From Lumbricus rubellus (taxonomy: Eukaryota; Annelida; Clitellata; Crassiclitellata; Lumbricidae), in contig OX243816.1 of NCBI GenBank assembly GCA_945859605.1, positions 38,911,457-38,975,456 on the forward strand: a stretch of DNA of 64,000 bases, written 5' to 3'. Numbering within the stretch: the first letter of the stretch is position 1; every line of letters begins with the position of its first letter. The notes beneath the pieces were generated by a model. The model did no database searches. It worked only from the letters and a program-made list of their open reading frames with translations, and was not told where the DNA came from. Below, piece after piece: positions 1 through 9,600 of this stretch. Both the position numbers and the translations under genes were made by a program.

Positions 1-32
1 CAGGCAATAGGCTGCAATGACCACTTTCTAAT

Positions 33-270
33 AATAATAATAATAATAATAATCTTTTCTATAATGAAACGCCTTCAAGACGCACTGCGCTTTACATTTA
101 CAAGTTATGCAGTAATCTTAATTAAACTTAACTACCAACTTACAGTTTTGCAATTACAATGGCGCTAATAGCAGCCTACAAATCAAATCCGCCCAACGGG
201 GGGCTCGAACCTGCAACCTCTCGCACTCTTGGCCAGCGTGTTAACCATTACTCTACCGTCCCCCCCCAAA
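33..270 (-). repeat. tRNA-derived SINE
   Basis: Read on the minus strand, this begins near 268 with a tRNA-like head. It contains a B-box-like GGTTCGAGCCC and an A-box-like GGTAGAGTAATGG, flanked by G-rich and C-rich ends that can pair. A unique body follows, then a segment with a small GCGC hairpin, and it ends in a (TTA)n tract at the left edge. Head, body and simple tail in that order are typical of SINEs. A decayed tRNA pseudogene is the alternative. Confidence 0.45.
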
Positions 271-939
271 TGTTTACTAAGATCATTCAAGTGTATAAGA
301 ATTCTGCCTAAAGAGAGTCTTGTGTTTATCAGCACAACTTCACAACCATATTACGCTTCTCTTGGGTTGAATCTGACCTGGTGTAAACAGAAGCATGCTT
401 GCCCTGTGTTGTCGTGTCATTCAAAGATCATGAGTCAGCCTAACTCATGATGCTGAAGGCCATTACACAAATTCAAGAGCGAGATCACAAGCTAAGTCCT
501 TATAATTCTGTATAATGACCCTTCACAAAACTGTTTACATATGACTGCTGCCAAATATCAAACAGCATCACTTGATAGTGCAGGAATGAGCTGGGCTGTA
601 AAAACGACCAAATCATGTGATGCCCTAGATTTAGGGCTTTGAAACTTGCCTAAAGTTGCCATTCTCAATTCCATGGTCTTATGTGAGGAAAATAAGGGAT
701 GAATGGCACAAATTATGCATGCGTCTATTAAGCAGGAAATTTATTCAAAGGAGGCTAAAGTGAGAAGAAATAGTCAAGACTACTTGAAATGAAACTAAAC
801 ACATGGAATGCAGTAACATTCGCAACAACTACAACTGCATAGGTCATTTATTTGCGACCATCAATGTCAAATTCAGGAACTGATGATGATTGTCATGACA
901 ATAACGATAATGATGGAAAGTGACAATGTTGAAGCTGAT
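271..939. other. Intergenic, nothing recognised
   Basis: Short ORFs only, without recognisable protein similarity. This is probably intron or 3' flank of the minus-strand cystatin gene, whose second exon I could not find here. Confidence 0.4.
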
Positions 940-1075
940 GATAATGATAATTGTATTGTATTGTATTTAAACATTTATAAAGCGCCTCTAGTAGGGTGAA
1001 CCGTTCAGAGGCGCTCCCAGTGCGCAAGGCCCAGCGAGAAGAAACAGGTTTTGAGAAGAGACAAATGCGAATATA
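940..1075 (-). repeat. LINE/SINE 3' tail with hairpin
   Basis: On the minus strand this reads a GAGCGCCTCTGA arm, a short spacer, then AGAGGCGCTTTATAAA and a (AATAC)n-like simple tail. The same hairpin-plus-tail signature recurs many times in the window (for example 46945-47030, 52740-52900, 56885-56985), so it is a dispersed family rather than a unique sequence. Confidence 0.6.
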
Positions 1076-1087
1076 ATGAAGATGATC

Positions 1088-1213
1088 ACGACAATTATAC
1101 TACCTAGGTAAAGACACCAACACGACAACATTTCAACAATAGGCCTACTTATGATTTCAAATATCACAAATATTTTTTCGTGTTGCTGTCTTTACCTAGG
1201 TAGTATTGTCGTG
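1088..1213. repeat. Inverted repeat, about 36-39 bp arms
   Basis: Arms at 1088-1126 and 1178-1213 are near-perfect reverse complements sharing the core CTACCTAGGTAAAGACA. They are separated by about 51 bases. This could be a small fold-back element or a hairpin-forming transcript. No target duplication was recognised. Confidence 0.7.
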
Positions 1214-1538
1214 CTCATCTTATTATCGAAACTAGCAAAGATCATTCAAACTCCAATTTCAATTGCACAAGTCATTGCCTTCCCCTCACCAACCAAATTG
1301 CCTCCAACACATCTTCAGCACATAGTGTTTGTCTTGCTACTCTGTGTGATGGTTTATAAGTATGTAAACCAAGTAATCCACAATTTGTATACGTCTACAG
1401 CTTATATAAACCTTTGATAAATTGAAATTAATCGACTACTGCAACTACAAACAAACCATACAACAAAATCAACCATAAATTCTTCTGCATTTTGCTGGAT
1501 TCTGCAGTCCTGCTAATAATATTTCGAAATTAGTTTAC

Positions 1539-1748
1539 CTGAGTTTCTGCCTTGGTGATCTTCACGAGCTGAGAAGTAAACATCGAGTTGCTTTGTTTCT
1601 CGTATTCGCTGACAGCAACTCTGGCTGCCTTCTGCACATTCTCGTCCTCTGGATCTGCGTAACTCCATCCTCCTGGAATCGCCAGAGATTCCAGCACAAG
1701 TAGATTCAGCAAAGTAAAACCAAACAATAATAATCGACCGACCCCCAT
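1539..1748 (-). CDS. Type-2 cystatin, first coding exon (partial gene)
   Basis: Secreted inhibitor of papain-like cysteine proteases. The exon encodes 70 residues. Residues 1 to about 23 form a hydrophobic signal peptide. A GGWS segment follows, providing the N-terminal glycine that cystatins place in the protease active site, and then a helix-rich stretch (ENVQKAARVAVSEYEKQSN) typical of the cystatin helix. The exon ends ...TKAETQ at a good donor (CAG|gtaaac on the minus strand), exactly where cystatins continue into the QxVxG loop. The rest of the gene should lie toward or beyond the left edge; I could not find the next exon. The start is the only ATG that gives a signal peptide. Cystatin assignment is confident; subclass is not. 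Confidence 0.8.
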
Positions 1749-2771
1749 CTTGTCAATCTATAAAATAGCGCAGTTATGAAACAACAACTCACAATGCGTT
1801 ATAAATAGCTGACCTACTTTCGAATTTAGGTCATTGTCATTCACGTGATTATGCAAATATTGAACAAGTAAGTAAGCTCCTTTTTTCTTAAATTAAGCAC
1901 TTGCAAATGCGCAGCTCTGTACTTGTTATGCGCTAATCTTAATTAACATCAAACTTAAATATTAACATAACAAGTTGAAAATAGCATACTATACATTCTT
2001 TATCGCTCTATCACTTCTGGTAACTAATGGCATCAACGATTTTCTTTGTAACTCGACACTAATGAAAGTTATGAAGTTTAATTTTTAAAAACTGTAGCAA
2101 CGGCACCCTACCAACGGCCTGCACCCAACCAGGGACTAATATCGATATTAATATTCAATATTAGTCCCAGTACAGTCCCAGACCAATCAACTGAAAACTT
2201 GTGTCAAAAGCATGTTTATCACCAGAGGGCAATAGCATTCAGCGAGGAAAGAGGCGCGTCTGTATGAAATGTGTCATCCAGGGTCCAGCTGTGAATTCAG
2301 GACGAAATACTTCGGTTTTTATTTGTAGCCTATAATATAATTATAATAAAAAAAACTATTGCATAGTTTTCTTTATATATATATATAAGAGGTCGTTGGT
2401 TTGCGCCAATCATGGATTCTTCGTTAAATAAACAATATATAACGAGCCTTATATGAAATATAGGCAAGTTGTATCTTGTCCTAATAATTATTATAAGACT
2501 GCTGCTGGTGTTTCGACGAAAAGTCAACAGGTATGAACTCAAAAGGACTGAAGGAATTCTGATTTCATAAACGGTGTAAGAATAGGCGTACATTTAATTA
2601 ATTAATACTTTGTGAAACGCAACTAGTAAAGTGTTTCTTTTGACGCAATCCATTCTCTGGTCTAACAGTTACTATCTGTTCTCTTGGTTGAAGCTTAGAA
2701 ATTGGTCTTGCATTGTGAACTGCAACAAAATTATAAGTCCTTTGAAATCCTTTGATTGTTGTTTAGCTAGA
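1749..2771. other. Intergenic between divergent cystatin and rolling-stone genes
   Basis: This holds the presumed promoters and 5' UTRs of two divergent genes. A short palindrome lies at 2132-2168 (GGGACTAATAT with its complement around an AT-rich centre), and there is an AT microsatellite near 2375. No further gene was recognised. Confidence 0.5.
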
Positions 2772-3055
2772 ATGGAGGATGATCAGAGCAGTGCTCCTTC
2801 AGATTTCGACATTGAAGCTTTCCGCCAGGACTCGCACGTGAGTTATTGGTTGCATATACATCTACTTGTCACAACTTTGTTATTAGTCACTTGTGTGATG
2901 TGTTTAAGTGCATTTTAGCTTTCTGAAGTATTTTATCATGTGTGACCAGGTAAGCTAAATCATGTTAAGCACTGTGGTCCTGCATTGTGAACTGCAACAT
3001 AGCTACATAGGTCCTTTGAAATCCTTAGGTTGTTATTTAGCTAGAATGGACATGT
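2700..3055 (+). repeat. Tandem duplication of the rolling-stone start region
   Basis: About 75 bases around the start codon (2705-2778) recur at about 2975-3052 inside intron 1. Shared blocks include TGCATTGTGAACTGCAAC, GGTCCTTTGAAATCCTT-like sequence and TTAGCTAGAATGGA. The second copy keeps an ATG, but its ORF does not join exon 2 in frame. Confidence 0.7.
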
Positions 3056-4555
3056 TATGCAAGTACAATAGAAGATTGCAGACAATGGTTACATGCAAAG
3101 CTGAAATATGCGACTGTCTTCTCTGGTTTAACTTTTTCTGCCATCGTTACAGGTGTCGTTTTGCAGTGCTTTTAAGAGTGAATTTACTCTGAGACGTCTT
3201 GGTTTCAACTTCAACCGCTCTGATGTTTTCACCACAAGTCAGGTATTACCAGTTTGCCTTCGTTCTTATTATTATCTCTGGATGTTCTTTGTATTGTTGA
3301 ATTCTAAAGACTTAAGCAAATGCGGAGAAAAATTGCAGTTAAGTGAAGATGGTTTTGATGGTGACAACAGTGAGGACAGATTATAATCCAGATGCCTGTT
3401 ACGTATAATTAGTAAGGTGGCGGTTGCGGTTATGGTGCTATAGGTGATGGCGATGTTGCTGATAATTACGTACATACTAGTTATAGATTCCTTCTCTCTG
3501 CCACCTGATTGTCCATATGGCATGAACTTCTACAGCGCTGCATAAAAGCTTCACAGTCAGTAGTCGGTCCATTCTTCTGAAATAAGTTACCAAGCAGTCT
3601 CCATGATGAAATTCTTGATCTTTCTTTGCCCCTTTTCCGCAACCATTTGAGAACTATTCTCTTTGATTGTGGTTTGATGCTGTCAATTCGGGAGCGCCTC
3701 TGAGGAGTTTCTCTTGCATGGTGCTATATAAATTCATGATTATGATTACTGGTATATCAGTGATGAATATAAAAACATGCAGTAATATTGAAGCTGATGT
3801 TTAAGGATTTTACCGATCAATGACTGACATCTGAATTTTGCCTTAATCCTTTTGAAATATTTTTTCAGTGGCCTCTTCCAAGACTTGCGTTTGTGGCGTA
3901 CAGACTCGCTGCCGCCGCATATACCGTGACCATCACATGTATGACCATCGTCAAGTTCAATAACGACAAGTGGACGTATCCGTGGCCGGTGTGGCTGACG
4001 AATTGGTCGTATTTCATGCTCACCTCTTACCTTCTCTGCTCAGCCGTCGTTGCCGTTATCGGTTTCTTCGATCGACCGTCAGTTCATCCAAGCGAACCAA
4101 TTTTCCGGAGAGCTCTTCCATTTTACCTAAAGTTCAACTGGTTCCTGTTTGTCGTCGCTTCCTCTTCTGCTTTCGTTGTGACCATCGTCTACTTTACGGC
4201 CATTTTTCCTAGAATGGGAGTTAGGTCTCTTAGCGAGGACGTACACCAGCATCTGATGAACTCGGTACTTATCGTTCTTGAACTTGCAGTTTCTGCAGTT
4301 CCTGTTCGTATTCTACACTGTGTTTATGTTATGGCCTACGGTGCCATTTACATAATTTTCAGCATCATTTACTGGGCGTTTGACCATTCTAGGGTCCTCT
4401 ATCCTGGGGTCTTGGACTGGAACCGTCCTCTCACATCTGTTGTTGTGTGTTTAGTGTTGGGTGTCGTGGGGTTTCCAATTCTGCAGTGCCTTCTTTTTGC
4501 AGCTTATCGCCTTCGATTGTACGTGTACAACCGCATCTATCATTCCAGTTTGTAG
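2772..4555 (+). CDS. Rolling stone-like multipass membrane protein
   Basis: Coding exons 2772-2837, 3153-3242 and 3869-4555 join in phase 0 to 280 codons before TAG, close to the length of Drosophila Rolling stone, which is needed for myoblast fusion. The N-terminus is acidic and hydrophilic (MEDDQSSAPSDFDIEAF). Exon 3 carries about six hydrophobic segments. The family-like WLTNWSYFMLTSYLL segment sits in the second, and the protein ends with a basic tail after the last membrane segment. Splice sites are consensus (CAC|gtgagt, ttacag|GTG, CAG|gtatta, tttcag|TGG). The large last exon lacks internal stops. Assignment rests on remembered family resemblance; the function in this organism is unknown. 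The start region is partly duplicated in intron 1. Confidence 0.78.
3590..3745 (+). repeat. LINE 3' end remnant
   Basis: The sequence carries the GGGAGCGCCTCTGAGGAG...GGTGCTATATAAATTC signature of the dispersed L2/CR1-like LINE tails in this window. It lies in intron 2 of the rolling-stone-like gene. Confidence 0.5.
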
Positions 4556-4811
4556 GAAGTGACGTTTACTCTGAATTGAGCCACATTCATCTGTGACTGT
4601 TATCATCTTGATTTACATTTTTATCATGGTATAGGACTTGAAGATGTAATTGGTTTAGACTATTAGGATATAAATTATATATTTAACATTCCTTTTGAAT
4701 GACGTTTACTCTGAACTAGAATAAGTGTTTCTTGTCATTCCTATATAGCAAAATGATTTAATACGAGAGAATGCATACCGGTAATTGCATATATATATAT
4801 AAATATATATA

Positions 4812-5399
4812 CACTGTGTCCCAATAAATCGGGCACCCTTTTTATAATGTGAATAAAACAGGTAAATCTTAATCGATTTTCAAAATTTCAAAACTGTTTT
4901 TATCCTGAGATAATTATCTACAAATTGGTAATTTATGAACGGCCATCACTAAACAATTACGTCATAATGACGTCATTAAGTTACATATCGAAACCAACTG
5001 TAAAACAAATCGTTAGCGAATGGCGTTCAGCCAAGAAGACAAAATTGTAATAAAATTCTTAGGGAAAAATAAACATAACGGCGCAAAAAGTTTATTCAAA
5101 AATTTCCGGACAAGGGATGGACAGTGAGCGGTCTAAATAAGCTTTTAAGGAAAAATTATTTGCCCGGTTCGTCGGAGCGTCGCGCTAGTATAAAAGTTGT
5201 GTTCGGTACTTAACATTTGAATTCTTTGATGCAAATGGCGTAATTGTGACGTCAATATTCATGCCACAAACTTCATATTTGAATCACTGTAAGATAATTA
5301 TCTCAGGATAAAAACAGTTTTGAAATTTTGAAAATCGATTAAGATTTACCTGTTTTATTCACATTATAAAAAGGGTGCCCGATTTATTGGGACACAGTG
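4812..5399. mobile_element. Tc1/mariner-type MITE with perfect 108-bp TIRs
   Basis: Terminal inverted repeats at 4812-4919 and 5292-5399 are identical over 108 bp by eye, starting CACTGTGTCCC. They are bounded on both sides by TA (4810-4811 and 5400-5401), the target duplication of Tc1/mariner elements. The interior, from an ATG at 5020, encodes a helix-turn-helix transposase N-terminus (MAFSQEDKIVIKFL...), broken by a frameshift near 5110 and then deleted. It is therefore an internal-deletion derivative of an autonomous mariner-like element. Identical TIRs suggest recent insertion. Confidence 0.88.
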
Positions 5400-5401
5400 T
5401 A

Positions 5402-6655
5402 TATGTGTGTGTATAACTGTATATGTATAATTACAATGGAAGATTGTTCTAAGAGGAAGGTTTAATGCAGGAGAATACCCCTACCAGATCATACATCAGT
5501 GTGTGGGTTTAGCGTGTAGCGGCTGTAGCCCATAGGTATCTGCGGACAGCAGAGCATAAATGTTGCTGACCAATGACCAGGCCAGCAGCCTTTAACCCTA
5601 AGCTAGAAGGCGAGAACAACCTCCGCCCCGACTTATATTCTGGCCACTATTCGAGGTCATTCTCCCAATTCTCCTCCCTCCCCATTGTAGATGCCACTGG
5701 ACCAGGCTGTATCATACATGGAACAACAAAGTGGCTCCACCACGCATGTGATTTCACACAAGATTTTGCAGCATGTATTAAAGTACGATGTGATAGTTCG
5801 CAGTATAGCACTCTGCCCACACGTAATGCTACATATCCAGAATTTACAACGAGCATGTTTAGGTTCAAATGTGTAAGTATCGCTAATTTTGTGTCATGTG
5901 TTTTTCTGATGGATATATTATAATTAATCAATTAAATAAGTTTTTGTCAATTTTGAGAATAAATGATTGGACTGTTAATTGTGTTTAAATTTGTGTTTAA
6001 ATTCTGACCTTTTTATGTGAGACACATCTTCACAAATATGTATATAGACCTAGAGATTAATTGAGATGGGGTGGGGAACACTGGGGATGCAAAATTACTT
6101 ATGATTTCAGTGCTCAGAGATGCTATTTAAGATTCCATTTTTTATTGTCAAAATTGTTTGAATTTTCACACGTCAATGTAGCATTTTAGGATGTTATTTT
6201 AATTAAATGACTCATTTCAGTGCTGATAGTCCTGGTTTAAGACTTCAAAGTGTCACTTCTCATTGTTTGCAATTTTTTAATTTCTGCATTGGTGCATTAG
6301 AAATCTGTGATCAGTGAATTGCTGAAAGTTCTGACCTGCACATTCCAAAGCGAATGTAGGCTTTAATAAGTCCTTTAAAGAGAATCCTATTCATGCTGAT
6401 GACTGCTGCAAGACTAAATTATGGTTATGTAAAGAAGTAGAGCATGATCATAATTATTATAAGCACCTAACTATTCAATAGTTTATAACAAAAGCGCCTG
6501 AGTACATGAATATTACAGTTCTACCGAAGAAGTTAAAATTTAAAATTGAGAATTATTAATGCAAAAAATGATGCACACAAATTTCAAATGATAGCGCAAA
6601 ATAAATTTTACCACCACACCGCAGCTGCTTACCTTGGTTTTTACGAAAATAAAGC
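5402..6655. other. Intergenic upstream of THOC7
   Basis: AT-rich, with a 116-codon plus-strand ORF at 5573-5923 that I do not recognise and do not call as a gene. The THOC7 promoter should lie near its right end, but no TATA box is evident. Confidence 0.4.
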
Positions 6656-9600
6656 ATGGCAGCGGTTTCAGAAGGTTGTTTTTTTAATTTTCTTCTTTAA
6701 AATTTAAATTATTTACTATTTCCTTTACGGTTTATTGTTTAAATTAAATTGTCACGTAGCTGGCGCAGCCATAATAAATTGCTCTTGTGCCACCCTTATC
6801 TTCTTTAATTGTAATCGTAAATTCCAAATTTCTACAGTGCCCACAATTAAAAAGTGAAGTCGCGGAATCACAGTGACAGGTAATCAATAAAAACACAATC
6901 GACAGGCAGTGTGTCAAAATCCAGACGGCTAAGGCGGATGATGCTTTAGAGTTGAAACGGATATTGTAATAAATATTGTTAACTTACACTGGGTTGAACT
7001 GTTGTTTACATTGTGAACTGTGCATGCCGTTCGAGCTGCTTTGCATTTGTGTTTAGACGACATCATTAAGCGAAAGTTGCTTATTGAGGGAGACGGAGGA
7101 AATGACGACAGACGAATTAGCAGTCTCCTCAAAACGTTCGTCAAATGGTGTGAGCCAACCGAAACTCCAGAGGAGAGGTATGATTGCTGTGTCTGACAAC
7201 TGCTGCTTTAAAATTGTCTTTATGGCTGAAAGTGCCTGCAGACTTCTATAAATCCATTTGTTTTGCTGTGAAGATAAATTTCATTGAACCCTCAGGATCA
7301 ACGATGTTTATGATTTGGGTATTATTATTTATCAGTGATTTATATAGCGCCTGCATGTAGATATGCACAATGCATCAACTGATAGCACACCAAACTCATG
7401 CCAGTTAATTTTTCAAAAGGCCAGCGTGGAGAGAGATGTAGGGGAGAGGGGATGGAGGGAGGGGGGACAGAGGGAAAGAGATAGGGTGGAGGGAATGAAA
7501 TTATATGTTCTAAGTTTAGAACAAACTGACATATGTCACTGAGCCGACTTAACAGACACATGGTGAATTAATTTGTCAGAAATAAGAAATCTCGTCTCAG
7601 TGGAATAATTTCCGTGACTTCGTATAACAGGTTTCATTGATGAAGCACATTTTTAAGCATTTCCTTATACTTAAACAAATTCCTTAGTTAAATTCCTGGA
7701 TGATCAATTTTTTAATTGCAGCACACACAAAGATATATACTTAAAATTGCATATTTTCGAAAGTGGAATTTTTTAGACATACCTGATCTTTACAGTGAAG
7801 TTATGATTGAATGGCTCTCTCTTAATAAATTAATGCAGTACTTGATAGGAGTAATCGGTTTGTTTATGAGAGGGGTGTCAAAGAGCTGGCCCACCGATGA
7901 TTTTTTCTGGCCCGCGGAGCCTTCCCTAAAGATTAAAAAATTATTTAAAATGTTGTCAAAATGTCATAAGAAGCGAAAAGTGGACATTGAATCTTTTTGC
8001 GATATTTGTACTTTTCTGGGAATTGGCTGACCAAGCCCGGAGCTCCCTCTCAGATCACTACCCAATTTTGATCAGAAACTTTGACACTCTGGCCCGCCAC
8101 CAGTTAGAAGATGTTCACACTGGCCCACCACTAAAAAGGTTTGACACCCCTGGTTTATGATGTCATATTGCTTTGAATTCTCTTTGCAGCAACAATACTT
8201 ACCAGAAGATGCTGTCTGTTCTTGCACAGTGTGAGATGACAATGGAGAAATCAGCGGAGGTGTACGACATGCATGCCAAGGAGCAGGAGCATTATGAGAT
8301 GCTCAATAGGCAGATTGGTAGGTTTTCTGTGGCGGAAGTTATCGTATCGTGCTACTTTCGAGTTGTACTTATAATCGTTCTGCTGTGTTTTTTGATGCAC
8401 TCACTTGCTTACGTAAGTTGTCTTTACCTAAGGATAATTGTCATCACTTTATCATTTTGATGATGCTTTCATTGATTATGATGTTGTTGTTTGCATTAAT
8501 GGTATTGTATATAAATTTCTATTGCAGCTCAGTTTAAATTAATCATTATCATTATAAGTCCTCTATGTATTCTCTAGCACGTCATTTATGTTATTTTGGA
8601 AGTGTATACATAGATGGTTCTGTCTTCTGCATTCTTTTCCAGAGCAACAGATTCAGGAGGCCTACGTGCAGATTGCCGACTGCAAGAATGAACTACTCAC
8701 CGCTAAGTGTGTTCGAAGAAACAGACAGGGTTAGTACCGTATTTTAGCGAATATATCACGCACCCCGGTATAACACGCACGCGAATATAACACGCTAGTT
8801 TTTGCGATTTCAGTAAAAAATGAATTATATACCACGCACCAGAGTATAAGACGCACCCATTTCATGTGACAATCAACACGTTGGACGGACGCGTGCGCTA
8901 ACGTTAGGCTAATGCTACTCTACCGTATATGATTTGTCACCGGATATGGTCATAACTTTATAGAATACCAAAGTTAAAATAATCTCTTTGATTAAAATAA
9001 CTAAAAAATGAAGAATCTTTATAAAATATTAACAATTTTAAAAATTATTCTATTTACAACTCAAAACTTGTAAGCGGTACTGACCTTGTTCCTCCTTCTT
9101 TACGTTCACAGAGTAAGGTCTCCGCAGGTGGTAGATTAATCTTATAGCGCTTGTACAGTGACTTAATTAAAGAAAGGCTTCGATATTAGCCGATTGTATT
9201 GTGTAAGCGTTAATTAATAATTTATATTTCCTTTGATTGTGTCCGCCGTAGAACAAGTTTGAAGAAAGTGAGGCTTGGAGATAGGCAGGTTCGAACAAAG
9301 AGCTACGATTGTAGCCGTCTTTCCTTTGACTATGGTCGGAACGGTACCTGCTTTGAGGCTTTGATGTAGGCCTAAATAGGCTTTAGAAACAACTCAACAA
9401 ATAGAGCTATTTTGTTTGCCTTTCACTAGTTTTTGACCGGGCAATTATCGTGTAAGTTGTTTGCTGTAGTAGAAAGGTAGAAACATTTGTCTGATCTCTC
9501 CCGCCCATTATCTACGCTGAACAGAATTTATAAATTTGATTGTTGCCGGCCATTCGAAAAGGAACGTAGAACGAGTTTAGAGAAAGCTAAGATGGGAGAT

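Noticed and set aside
196..268. Functional tRNA gene on the minus strand
   Set aside because: The A and B boxes are recognisable, but the anticodon stem pairs poorly and the sequence continues into a body and simple tail, favouring a SINE.
5573..5923. 116-codon plus-strand ORF with an overlapping minus-strand ORF
   Set aside because: No recognisable motif, no signal peptide or splice context, and both strands are open here by chance.
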